Assembly: GCA_905250025.1 (NCBI GenBank)
Contig: CAJNOJ010000113.1
Location: forward strand, 246,877-310,876
Source of the DNA: Adineta ricciae
Lineage: Eukaryota; Rotifera; Eurotatoria; Adinetida; Adinetidae
Direction: 5' to 3'
DNA: 64,000 bases
Positions 49,247 through 60,152 of this stretch are shown here, one piece after another. The notes under the pieces were generated by a model that ran no database searches, was not told the origin of the DNA, and saw only the letters and a list, made by a program, of their open reading frames with translations. Numbering within the stretch: the first letter of the stretch is position 1; the number at the start of each line of letters is the position of its first letter. Made by a program: the position numbers and the translations under genes.

Positions 49247-49572
49247 TTGATGAAATCCCATGGACAGACTGAACGATCCACGGACTGTTTTTCTAATTCG
49301 ACTTATAATGCTTCTCAAATCTGTTATATAATTGCTGGCTTACGCACTAGATGACATTCAGATTCATATTTGCCATTGTTGACATAGATCCCAAATACAT
49401 AGGTACGTCGATGTCAATAATAATAAGGTTATAAAATATTAATAAAACATAAAAGATGATTTTATTAATTTTATGACATACTTCATCTGTGCTTCTGCGT
49501 ATGGATTATTATCTATGTGTGTATCATTTTCTCTTCAGTTTTGTTTTTCACAACACCTATCCATAGGAAAAC
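49247..49572. other. Spacer upstream of the GPCR
   Basis: No gene seen; AT-rich promoter region. Confidence 0.5.
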
Positions 49573-50838
49573 ATGCCCATGAACAATGCAACAAATCTTT
49601 CCTGTTCGGACGAGGACATTCGTTTTGTTTTAACATTTGCATTAATCCTCGGTGGATGGTCATCCATCGTCACATGTGTCTTAGGTCTATTAGCGAATAC
49701 ATTTTCAATTATCATCCTTGCTCAACAACGCATGAGATCCTTGTCAACGAATATATATCTGATCGCTTTAGCTATCGTTAATTTCCTATGGTTAGTTTTC
49801 TTTCTTATTTTTTACGCACTTCGATTAACTATCATTCTCCCGTCATTCATTTCGGCAAATGATCAACACATTTTCAGTGTATACAATCAAATATTCCATC
49901 AGTAAGATTCGACTACTAAGAATTTTGATTTTCTGTACTTCTCTCAATAGATTATCACCATACATCATCCCATCGATGAATACTTTACAGTTATGCATTA
50001 TTTACTATACTGTTGCTGTATCGGTCGATCGATACTTATATATTTCAATGGGTTTAAATGCGAGTCAGTACTGTACGATCCGGAATGCGTTACGAATTAT
50101 TTTCTCGTTAACTGTATTCGCTATTCTCTTTATCTTACCGTATTGGTTTAAATATCGTGCTGTAACCTATTTGGACTATCAAAATCGAACACATTATGAA
50201 GTATCTCGTAAGTCTTCATCATATGTTTTTCTTTTTGAAATCTGATCAACAAATTTCTAGATACAAAACTCGGTCAACAAAAAATCTTTCAACAAATAAT
50301 CAATATCTACATCTATGTTCCTGTTGTTCATGTTATTCCATTGATAACGCTGTTGCTCATCAATATTTTAACTGTTCGCCGATTGATCCAGTATCATGAT
50401 GAACACCGTCGTTTACTATGTCAATCGATTCGACAGATGACGATGATGCAAACAAAAGTCCTTTATTCTCGACGACACTTTCATGTTTCGATCATGCTTA
50501 TTGCTGTTGTTGTGTTATTCCTCCTTTGCCGCCTTCCGATGCTGATGAACAATCTGTACGAAGTTCACAATTCGACCAAGAACAATCGATTAACTGAAGA
50601 CAATCTGTACTTTCAATGCCGAATATGGTTGGCATTCAACACATTTGCGAACTTCATGCAAACGATCAATTCCAATGGCAACCTAATCATTTACATACTT
50701 TGTTGTCAAAATTTTCGCGAAACAACCAGAGAACTCTTCGATAAACTCATCAATTTCTTTCGATTTCAGTCCAACGAAGGTCTACTATCAATGATACACA
50801 TACGTTCGAGAACAAGCACACGTTCAACTGTTACATGA
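49573..50838 (+). CDS. Rhodopsin-type (class A) G protein-coupled receptor, peptide-receptor-like
   Basis: Exons 49573-49901, 49951-50207 and 50261-50838 give 387 codons. N-glycosylation sites at the N-terminus, TM1 with GLLANTFSIIIL (the conserved Asn), TM2 with NIYLIALAIVNFLWLVFF, TM3 ending in VSVDRYLYI (DRY variant), TM5-6 with a long basic intracellular loop, LFLLCRLPMLMNNLYEV in TM6 and NSNGNLIIYILCCQNFRE in TM7 (N-x-x-x-N-L-I-I-Y in place of NPxxY), then a Ser/Thr/Arg-rich tail. The pattern resembles bdelloid and other lophotrochozoan FMRFamide/peptide receptors. The ligand is unknown. Confidence 0.85.
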
Positions 50839-51332
50839 ATCAAGTCTAATGTTTGGACATTAAAAAATCCGAACACCTAGTTAATGTTTGATGTTGTTTG
50901 TTGAATTCCTATCGAACTAATAGAACGTCATGTACTTGTTGATTTAACAACTCATACCTTCAGACTTTTCACGTCTGGATATAAAAGATAAAATAAGTAG
51001 TTACATAGCAACACGCATGTCGTGTCAATATAAGAAACAAATATTTGAGAGTGCCTTTTACTGTCTAAAAGATTTGCAATAAAATGTAAGTTCATTTGAG
51101 AGGCAGTCTGCAATTGAAAAGCATGTCACACTCTTCTTGTCGGTGGAAACTATGTTCATGTTAACAGATCATAAGCATAGTTGTTTTCAACGTTTCATTG
51201 TTAATGGACGGATGAATTTCTTTTAAATTTGTACGAGACAACATATTGATTTGCTTACGAATGAGATGTAAATAGAAGAAAATCATTCTAACTTCCTCTC
51301 CATCTGCGAAGTATAAGTTAATTTTGTTTTAA
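50839..51332. other. Spacer without supported gene
   Basis: Left flank of the piggyBac-type MITE; no open frame of note. Confidence 0.45.
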
Positions 51333-51574
51333 CCCTTTGGCTTCCGATGACGTTTAATACGTTTCGATGTAATGATTGTTCAATGGCATTTTTAGTATAT
51401 TTTTTAATTGTTTAAAAGTCTTTTTATTCTTTCTCAGGTGGTATCAACCGACTATCTTATGTGACTCACCTGACAAAATATAAAGAGTTCTTTCAGACAA
51501 GTCAAAATGTGCCGAAAATACCTTCGAGTAATCATAATATAAGATGTATTTATACGTCGCCGGGAATCAAAAGA
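51333..51574. mobile_element. piggyBac-type MITE, 242 bp, TTAA target site
   Basis: TTAA at 51329-51332 and at 51575-51578 flank a segment whose left end reads CCCTTTGGCTTCCGATGACG and whose right end, reverse-complemented, reads TCTTTTGATTCCCGGCGACG, an imperfect inverted repeat of nearly 30 bp. The CCCTTTG start and TTAA duplication are hallmarks of piggyBac superfamily elements. It is too short for a transposase, so it is non-autonomous. The ends have diverged, indicating an old copy. Confidence 0.7.
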
Positions 51575-51578
51575 TTAA

Positions 51579-52967
51579 TGTGATGGATAATACTCTATAA
51601 ATAAATACAAAACGTTGGAATTCATCATTACTGGCGAACAATCAGTAACACACGCCGCGTAAAGTAAAATCTATCGCGCTATCGTTGTCGCCGATTCTGA
51701 CAAAAAACGTTATCGAGATAGAACACAAAAAGAAAAGTCAATAAATGCATAAAACTGTGATATTTGATAAGAGAATGACTTATTACAAAAAAAATGTATA
51801 GATCAACTCACAATCGCACGTATTCGATTTGTTCTGTAAATCGATATATTTGAATGTGTAAGTTCGAACTATTGATGGTATTGCGAGCTTTATTGCAAAG
51901 TATAGCCAATGAAAAAGAACGTCCCATCGTAGATCCTTTTTGTTCTGTATGATTTCTTTTAAATAATTTAGCAACTTTAGACATTATATGAACTGAGCAA
52001 ATTGGCGTGTCTGAATTTAGTGATGAGGAGGACGTGGTAAATCTCAAATTGTAAGCAGTTTTGAAAAAATTGCTGATAAGATCTCTCCTTTTCAATCAGA
52101 AATTTACCTAGGCACACTAAAAAACGAAGAAATTCGCTGAAATCAGCAGTCTGCTTTTAATGTCTAAAATTTTGACTTTTTTCCGTTACAATAAGAGAGT
52201 CTTTTACAAATATACTGAAACCTCATAGTTTAGAAGAGAAGTAGAAATCATAGATTTTTTTTCATGCTGAAAACTTTGAATTCTTCTGTACTTTCAAAAG
52301 AATTTTTCATTTATGCAATGGTTATAACGAACAACAGACAGAGTATATAAACGAGAAAGGAAAGAATTTCGTTTCTGAGCGAAATCAGACTGACCAATAG
52401 CGAAATATTCGATCATTTAGAAGCTAGAGCATCGTTCCATTTATACGTCAATTCTGTTTCTTCACGACTTTTACTTTCTCCTATGCATTGAAGTTATTGA
52501 ATAAACGATGACAATGTCTGTGGACAGTACAAAAAAAAATCTCCAAAAATTTCGTATACGACTAGATTTCTGATTTCGAATTTTTTAAACGTATTTTATA
52601 AACGATGAGAATTTAGAAAATTTTAATTTCTCAAAAATTGAAACTTTCAAAATCTGTATGCATTTTATATCTGTCACTTTATGGTGATGAGATCATATTT
52701 TTTTCTTTAGTTGTAATATAAAGCGGGTGAGGTCAACAACAGGTGAGATATGCTCCCAAGAGAACGGTTTATCAAGGAATTTTATCTCGCTTACTCCGAA
52801 ACATTGCAACCTTGGTCAATATTTAAATGTATACTGAAATTTTAGATGTGCCTGTCAACGAAAATTCTTCGCGAAACTCGTCTCTAAAGATATGAAACAC
52901 TATATTCAATCCCAAAATACACTTTGATCGCTTGATATAGTTCTATTTTAAGTTCATATATTACACG
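51579..52967. other. About 1.4 kb without supported gene
   Basis: Short open frames on the minus strand near 51783-52095 lack domains and splice support. The right part is the upstream region of the fucosyltransferase gene. Confidence 0.45.
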
Positions 52968-54172
52968 ATGATTTATTCGCCGAAGGCGCTTTTATCACAT
53001 GTTCTGAAAAAGAAATGGCTCATTATCGCAATTCTGATCGCAATTTATTTATATTCCTATCGTTCAACGATATTTGATCAGACGAACAACAGCCAATCCG
53101 TCCCGTTAATTTTACTATTTACACGTAATTATTCGATGAAAACTCGTGCAAATATCTGTCAAGGTACTCGCAACGGCGGATATGTCGTTAATTTTCATTC
53201 CTGTCCAGTGAAATGTGAATTTTCGTGTCGAATAGACGATTTTAAGCAACGTTCACCACATGCTGTTCTCTTCTTTGGCGAGGACTTTGCTTGGCCATTT
53301 CAGATAACTAATCGAAATCGAACATCGTTCGATCAACGATGGATCTTTTGGTCATGGGAAGCACCGATTCACCATCCCGAGTATACTCGATCGGGTTTAA
53401 TATTCAACTGGTATGAAACCAGTTCGACTCGTTCAAAACATATCTCTTTTCATTTAGGACAATGACCTACCGGCAGGACTCGGATATCGTTCATTCCTAT
53501 GGTTGGTACATCGCACGTAATATGTCCTATACTATTCACGACATGCAAGCAATCGACTTTTATCTATCTCCGAACGACAATCAGTCTATCTATAATATTG
53601 AAAACGAATTTCAACAAAGGAAAAATAAGACTCTATGGTTTGTATCAAACTGTCATGCCCGATCGCAACGATATAACATCGCGCAGAACTTATCGAAATA
53701 CTTTCCAACTGATCAATATGGTCAATGTTTGAAAAAGAACGAATACTTATCAAAGGACGAGTTTCATAAGACACTTTTTCGATATAAATTTTATTTAGCT
53801 TTCGAAAACGCCCATTGTCAAGATTATATCACAGAGAAAGCTTTTTTTAATGCATTAACACATGGAAGTATACCGATTGTGCTCGGGCCGGAAAAAAAGA
53901 ATTATCAGCAAATTTTACCACCGAATTCTTTCATTCACATCGATGATTTCCAAAATGTCGCCGAACTTGCTAATGAACTCATACTGATCAGCGAGAATCT
54001 ACAACGATTCGCATTTTATCATCAGTGGCGTCAGGATTATCGTTTAATTACATGGCCATCAAACTATTTCATCGACGATCTTTTCTGTAATCTTTGCCAA
54101 AAATTATATGAAGATACAGAACCAAAAACATATAGTAACTTCTCCCAATGGTTAAATAAATGCAAACAATAA
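52968..54172 (+). CDS. Alpha-1,3-fucosyltransferase (GT10)
   Basis: Exons 52968-53410 and 53458-54172 (47-bp intron) give 385 codons. A type II signal anchor (KKWLIIAILIAIYLYSY) precedes the catalytic domain, with WSWEAPIHHPEYTRSGLIFN running into WTMTYRQDSDIVHSYGWY, VSNCHARSQRYNIAQNLSKY, and the GDP-fucose block YKFYLAFENAHCQDYITEK followed by FFNALTHGSIPIVLGP. All family landmarks are intact. It should transfer fucose to GlcNAc-containing glycans in the Golgi. Bdelloids often carry many GT10 copies; which acceptor it uses cannot be told. Confidence 0.95.
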
Positions 54173-54634
54173 ATATGAACAAACGAGAGTCACATGAATA
54201 TTTCATCTCTGTATTATATTCAAAAAATATTTACTTACAAAAAAACGAATGTCAACTCAGATTTGGATTACATTTCTCGTCTTTTATTGAAAGGAAGCCA
54301 ATAAAATTATCATGCCGATGTAATCTTATACATATTTACTTTCCATGTATGTCCTGTCTGTGAATATGATACTGAACATAGTGCAGAATTATTCAATTGT
54401 ATTTATGTATGATTCACTTTCAGATGTTGAATTTAATGCACGAAGAAGTTTGTTAATATGAGAACGTTAAGTTGTATATTGGATTGGTTCCGGGTAGTCA
54501 AACAAATATTCATTTTTAGCTTTCCTGTTTCTGGAACTTATTAGGGAAAAATAACCTATTATCTGAGATTTAATTCTCATGCAAAACTTGATAATTATAT
54601 AAATTGTGCGATTGCACATACTTAGTTCATTTTA
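54173..54634. other. Spacer without supported gene
   Basis: AT-rich; one short open frame without features. Confidence 0.5.
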
Positions 54635-55071
54635 ATGATGGCCACGAAGGAGAAACAAGAAAGCACTGTTGTCAACAAAAAAACGTTCAAACAGGTGAAT
54701 AGGAAACATTTGTTGTTCATTGTTTTAGTTATTCGTTTTTGTTTCAGCCAGGAGCATCTCCAAATAAGAAAACTGTCAATGCAATAAAAACTCCGAAAGT
54801 TGCACCAAAACTATTACCATATGTCCCACCCGATGCTCTTATGTATCAACTATTCAACGCTATTGAACGAAAAGCGTGGTCAGAAGCGAAAACACTCTGC
54901 TATGAACTGGTTCTATGTGATCCGTGGAGAAAGAATTATCGTGACCTTTACGAACGGATTGAACGAATTATGAAAATTAAAAACGAACGTCGTCGTCCTC
55001 GACAGTATATCAAGAGAACCATCACTTCCAATAGTGATAGCAGTGAGCGAATAACAACGAATCGACGATAG
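54635..55071 (+). CDS. ERICH2-like small helical protein
   Basis: Exons 54635-54694 and 54748-55071 (53-bp intron) give 127 codons; a second ATG at 54638 is equally possible. A Lys-rich N-terminus precedes a helical-hairpin segment, MYQLFNAIERKAWSEAKTLC with YELVLCDPW and YERIERIMKIK, which resembles the TPR-like C-terminal part of glutamate-rich protein 2 (ERICH2). The acidic tail of ERICH2 is replaced by a basic, Ser-rich tail. Role unknown. The resemblance is from memory and needs a profile search. Confidence 0.55.
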
Positions 55072-55503
55072 TCATGTGGACACACTTCGATGTACAAATT
55101 TTGCTAAACACCATCTGATACATGTTGTTTCTTGTCATAAAATTAATAAACATATATGTCAATTAGACTCTGTAAAATCATTTCAAGACAGCACGTTTTT
55201 TGCAGTGGAATATTCGAGAGACGCAGTTTTTCGATAATTTTACGAGTACGCACTTAAAATTTGTTCTTTTCCTATATCGATCCAAAGGCATAGTTGCGTA
55301 CTCAATGACATTATAAACACATGGTTCTATAGTTACTTTTATCGAGAAGGATGAGAACTGCGCAAAAGAGAAAAAAATTCCATTCGTTCTCTCCGTTTCT
55401 ATGTTCTTTCGACTCGTTGTAGCTCTGCTACGGGATGCACCGCGCGAGTCGGCATAGCAGTAGTTGGAAAGAAAGAGAGAGATAAGAAAAAAAAAGAACT
55501 GAC
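55072..55503. other. Spacer upstream of the small hydrophilic gene
   Basis: No supported gene; a minus-strand open frame here is unlikely to be real. Confidence 0.45.
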
Positions 55504-55510
55504 TATATAT
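55504..55510 (+). promoter_or_regulatory. TATA box of the 79-residue gene
   Basis: TATATATAG, about 95 bp upstream of the ATG at 55601, with the following sequence rich in pyrimidines and CA start-like sites. It is one of the few clear TATA boxes in this window. Confidence 0.45.
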
Positions 55511-55600
55511 AGCGCCAATTTCTGACCTCATCCCATTCTTCTACATTACTCGAATACATACACTCAATTTTTCTTTCTACTCTAACAAAAATTTTACAAT

Positions 55601-55894
55601 ATGTCGGACAAAGGACAAACTGAAGGACATTGGGAGTCACATTCCTATGCTTCTCGAACAACACAAGTTGGAGACAGTCCGGCGGTTACCGTTGGCAAAG
55701 AAGCTTCGGCACAAGGAACGTTCGATGTACGACAAATAATTTATCTCTGTACGATTCATTTTCTTTATTTTTATTTATAGCATGGTAAACCAGTAGTGAC
55801 TGAATCTCATGCAGCCTCATTTTCTGATAAAGGTCATCCAGGAACACTTGAATATAAAGATGCAAATGCTGATCAACAAAAAAGCATTAAATAA
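55601..55894 (+). CDS. Small hydrophilic protein, 79 residues
   Basis: Exons 55601-55726 and 55781-55894 (54-bp intron) give 79 codons plus stop. The protein lacks hydrophobic segments and cysteines and is rich in Gly, Ser, Thr, Lys, Asp and Gln (MSDKGQTEGHWESHSYASRT at the start, FSDKGHPGTLEYKDANADQQ near the end), so it should be disordered and highly soluble. A TATA box lies upstream. The composition is reminiscent of stress-linked hydrophilins, and bdelloids are desiccation tolerant, but there is no LEA repeat, so this is only a suggestion. Confidence 0.6.
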
Positions 55895-56321
55895 AATCAA
55901 CTCATGTCACACTTTGATTGCATGTTTTAGATCGTTTATTCAGATTTGATGGTGTGTTAATTAACTTTTTTCTCTGTTGTCTGTAGATGTTCAATTTATT
56001 CAATAAAATGAAATTTTCTTCAAAAAATCAGGAGCTACAGTGTTCAATATTTCGGCATAGACTGTGAGGATTTACATGGAAAACGTTTTGTTTCTGTATG
56101 CCTATCGTAGTATCGTTATAGTCGTTTGAAAAAAAATTTTTCTTTCGTAACGAGGTGAATAATCACCATAGATAAAACATGATATGTCTATCACGTATGT
56201 TGTATTTTCTTCCGAAATAATTTATTTACATATCGATACTTTAGTGTAAGAAAAAAAAACAGCAATACGTCAGAGACTGCACTAAGGCAGTCAATAATCA
56301 AACACAAATCTATAGATCTAT
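55895..56321. other. Convergent spacer
   Basis: 3' flanks of two convergent genes; an AATAAA signal lies about 110 bp after the small gene. Nothing else seen. Confidence 0.5.
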
Positions 56322-57476
56322 TTATTTGATTGCTGCAGTAGAGTCATGTGGAAGGATGTTTTCTTTGGCGGCGTCTGCTTCTGCATTGACGGTATCTTTC
56401 AAATTGTCTGACACGCTTGGTTTACTTTGTACTTCCGATAACTCAATATTGGTCTTTTCAGGTTTGGCGACATGAGACAATGTGCTATTATAAGATCCTG
56501 CAGCTGGACTCGGTGCTCGACAGACATTGTAGAGAACAATCGGTGGTTTTATATTTTTTAATGCAGCGACGATATCATCAACTAGAGGAGCATCACTTTG
56601 TTTTGCATTGAAATACAAATACATTTTTGAGAACACAATTGATCGCTGACCAGTAGCATTTGCTGGAGCTTCACATTTATGCTCAGCGGTAGTCGTTGTC
56701 GTGCTCTCCTCAGAGAGAGCGGTTGTAGTAGTTTGAGTAGAAGTGCTACTAATTCTTGTAGTAGTTGGAAATGTTGGATTCGTTGGTAATGTTTGATTGG
56801 ATCCAGAATAGCAGTGATGTGGTATTCTTAGTGTAATATTGCCATCACACTTGATAGTGTCCATTGTTTCATTCGTGCATTGGTACACTGGTATTGTCTG
56901 ATTGACGCATTCTAATATACTGCCTGGGAAATCTGTGCAATTATCAATTTCGAAGCGTTTGTGCGAACAATCTAAGAAGATATAGAGTTCAGTCGTACAA
57001 TGTTTTATATCAACGCCTATTTTGCAGTCGAGATTACTCGGCTGGCCTTCTATTTTTGCAGCATTGTGTGTTCTGAGATTAATGTCACTGCTTTCCACGT
57101 CAGAAGCTGCGCTTTTCGTATCCGGTGGGCTAGTTTGAGAATCGTTCAGTGTGACATTCGGTGTTGCGGAAAATGTTTCAATTTCTACGTTCACAAACTT
57201 GTCGCCATATTTGTCTCGCAAAACTTCTTTTACATTATCAGCTAATTCGAGCATTGTTTCAACCGCATCATAAAACAATGGTACTTCGGAAGGTTCAATG
57301 TACCGATTGATGGCAATTGCTGCTGATGACTTGAAGACTACAGTAGATTCGCGTAAAAATCCTTGTTGTTGTGCAACGATTACACCGACGGTGATACCAG
57401 CACTTATCACACCCACTCCTGTAGCAGCCGTTACTGCCATCAAAACAAACCGTAACACAAGCGTTGGATCAAACAT
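56322..57476 (-). CDS. Orphan single-pass membrane protein with Thr-rich ectodomain
   Basis: Intronless, 384 codons. Residues about 8-35 are a small-residue-rich hydrophobic segment (ATGVGVISAGITVGVIVA), acting as signal anchor. The ectodomain begins with a region that looks folded (DAVETMLELADNVKEVLRDK), has a cluster of cysteines in about 150-225 with several N-glycosylation sites (CTTELYIFLDC, ILECVNQTIPVYQC), then a Thr-rich stalk (TSTQTTTTALSEESTTTTT) and a second small domain (SIVFSKMYLYFNAKQSDAPL). The first and last parts could be related halves, since both end in a short beta/alpha pattern. I recognise no family; likely lineage-specific. Confidence 0.65.
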   Translation of the reverse strand: MFDPTLVLRFVLMAVTAATGVGVISAGITVGVIVAQQQGFLRESTVVFKSSAAIAINRYIEPSEVPLFYDAVETMLELADNVKEVLRDKYGDKFVNVEIETFSATPNVTLNDSQTSPPDTKSAASDVESSDINLRTHNAAKIEGQPSNLDCKIGVDIKHCTTELYIFLDCSHKRFEIDNCTDFPGSILECVNQTIPVYQCTNETMDTIKCDGNITLRIPHHCYSGSNQTLPTNPTFPTTTRISSTSTQTTTTALSEESTTTTTAEHKCEAPANATGQRSIVFSKMYLYFNAKQSDAPLVDDIVAALKNIKPPIVLYNVCRAPSPAAGSYNSTLSHVAKPEKTNIELSEVQSKPSVSDNLKDTVNAEADAAKENILPHDSTAAIK

Positions 57477-58231
57477 GATGATTTCTCGGTCGTTTGAATC
57501 GGTTGATTTAGAATCGTAACGTAATAGTTATACAAAAACAACCTGACAGAATATATGATTTTATATGAGTACATATATACTTTTCGCTTGATTACTAATT
57601 AATATGAAAATATATACGTTGACGACGAAATCATATCATTATCGAAAGGAAGCAATTTAATCGGACGTCAGTCTTGTGAGCAATAGAAAGGCTATAGGTA
57701 AATTTTTTTATATTTATCTCGACTATAACTATCATGTTTTTTATCTACCTGCGAAAGTACACAAGCTTTTACTTGACAATATATGATTTACGACTGTTTC
57801 ACACGCTCTATGAATGACGGATTTATTTAAGTAAAACATAAAGGTAGTCAGGTTTAGTCTTTGTTCACATAGCTTTTCATCAATATCAAAGCATATTGTC
57901 ACTACAAGTCATGTAAATACCTCGTTTCTAATATTATTCAACCTTAATTTGCTCTTTCGAAATCACATATCTAGGATATGCGTAACCCAGGCGCACGATA
58001 AATTATTGCGAAGTTCCGGTTAGCCATCTAGTCAGAGAGTACGGTAAGTATCACTAAACGTATTTGAGAAACTCTATGCGAGAGAAAAAGTTACACTGGC
58101 TAGATTTAGCATTCATTTCGATTTAAGTTAAATACTGTTATTTTCTGAAAAAATCCTGACTAGAATCCATACAAAAGAAAAACCGAAGAAAACATATTAA
58201 ATATAAAGTAATTGCTGAAGTTCATTATCTG
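57477..58231. other. Spacer without supported gene
   Basis: AT-rich; nothing recognisable. Confidence 0.5.
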
Positions 58232-58709
58232 ATGGAGTTGATTGATATGAATCCATATTGGCTGTTAATTCCGATGATTTTCGTTTTGCTACATGTTCAT
58301 ATAAACTATACGATAACGAGAAGAATTATATTTACCTCTCATTGAATGACGTGTATTTCGGCGAAGTAGTTGATAAACAATACGATTTGTCATACGCGAA
58401 ACCTGAGAAGAAGGAGACAAATGAACATAACACATCTTGGTATCCAGATTCTACGAAAAGAATCGTACTGTGGTTGGAAAACGAGATAATTTGAATTTGA
58501 TCGTCGAAGTGATGGATCGAAACGAATGTTCGTGTAAATTCGGCATGACGCTTTCGAATAACTCCATCGTATTCAAAGGGAGAAGAAGACGATCTGTATA
58601 TTTATATGGGTATGTAGAACGTAGGTACCAGTATAGATCAGTGAATAACTCCTCTGGAGGACGTGGTCGGATGACTAATAAACGAACGAAAGAGTCAATG
58701 TTGCTTTAA
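58232..58709 (+). pseudogene. Probable remnant of a small secreted protein, frame broken
   Basis: A signal-peptide-like frame (MNPYWLLIPMIFVLLHVHIN) is followed, in a second frame, by NEKNYIYLSLNDVYFGEVVD and, in a third, by KRDNLNLIVEVMDRNECSCK with FGMTLSNNSIVFKG. Each piece looks coding, but no GT...AG intron of plausible length joins them, so at least two frameshifts are needed. Not recognised. It could also be noise in an AT-rich region. Confidence 0.35.
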
Positions 58710-59280
58710 AAAAAGATGATCGATGACTACTAACGTCCTCTCGTTCTTTCCAACTTCAAACAAGGACATTCATTATAGTACCAAGAATTCACATACCGAA
58801 CAAACCAGCTGTCTCATACTGTGCTTTATAGGACATGACAAGCACTTCTATGTCTAATAAACCTTGTATTTTTCAATGAGAGTGTGCTGGTTCTTGTTAA
58901 AAGAGATGACGTTGGTGCTGATCGATTAGAACATGTACATTTAATCAATTGTTAGTATCGAAAGTGTGTAATTCTCGAATACAGTTGACACCTTCAACGA
59001 ATGCAATCGAGTTTGAACGAAAAATTTTAGCACCGATAAAAAAAGTAGACGCTTCTTGTTTCTTTTTGGAAAGATAGGACTCTGTTATCTTTGATTTATA
59101 TTAGCAGCTACATAAACATGATTCAAATCAATCTCCATGAAATTTGAACGAACCCGGTGTCGTTTGTGGAACTTATTTAGGATGGTTGTAGAGTTCCAAT
59201 ACCCACGAGTGAATTTTCAATCGTTTATAGTAAATTATATATCATGTTTATTGGCAAAAAAAAATTTTAAAAAACGCAGC
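58710..59280. other. Spacer without supported gene
   Basis: No open frame of note. Confidence 0.5.
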
Positions 59281-60152
59281 TTATCTTTGTTCGATGTCTT
59301 TAAGTTTTTCATCGATGCTCTTCTTTGAGAAATCCCACCACTCTTGTGCTAATTTATCATCTCTGGCGTACTTATGATAAGGTGGTGTCACGCGGCAGTC
59401 TGAGTGATATTCGCCCGGCTGAGCATCGTTTGACAAAGCACAATAGAGAATTGTTTGTATGCCTTCTAACGGTGATTTGAAGATTAGATATCTGATTGGC
59501 CTTAATAATTGTTTCGCTATATCATTCATCCCCATATGTCGATCTAATTCAGTATTGACGGTACCAGGATGTAAGGAATAGGCACGGATACTATCAGTAG
59601 AACAATAACGTCGTTGGAGTTCGCGCGTGAATAAAATATTCGCTGTTTTACTTAATAAATACGCCGAAAACGAATGATATGTATTCGGATTGCACATTTG
59701 ATTGTAATGAGTAGCGTCACATGGAACACGCCAGAAGAAATGCGCTGCTGATGCAACATTAACAATACGTGCTGAGTGAAGACGAGGAATAAGTATTTGG
59801 GTGAAATAGAAATGACCGAAATGATTTGTACCCATTTGTAATTCAAATCCGTCCTTAGTTTTCCCATAAGGACATGCCATAATTCCGGCATTATTGATTA
59901 ATGCAGTAATTTTCATTCTCCTAAATGGATCACTTGTCGAAGATTCAAATTAGGATAAGGGCTTCTTACTGATCTTCGTTGGCTAGGAATGTACCTACAC
60001 AATCTTTTATTGATTGTAAATCAGCTAGATCTAAGCCATAACCAGCAACGTTATTTGGTTTGGAAGCAAATTTTTTCACGTAATTGACTGCATCAGATAA
60101 TTTAGAAGGACGAGCGAAAAGTATCACTCGAGCATTTCGTTTCGCAAGTTCT
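59281..60152 (-). pseudogene. Short-chain dehydrogenase (retinol dehydrogenase-like) lacking its cofactor loop, joined to a PPR fragment
   Basis: Two exons with a short intron (about 59918-59965) encode most of an SDR: LKRNAR-type start KRNARVILFARPS, ALINNAGIMACP, the catalytic YLLSK (Y-x-x-x-K) in FSAYLLSKTANILF, and SLHPGTVNTEL, matching RDH11-14-like enzymes. The N-terminal TGxxxGxG dinucleotide-binding loop, which should precede KRNAR, is absent. The frame instead runs back into ECGQPELAKR, which fits a PPR S-motif (MW-G-x-C-G-x-x-x-x-A). Without the loop NAD(P) binding is not expected, so I call it a truncated relic. Confidence 0.7.
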
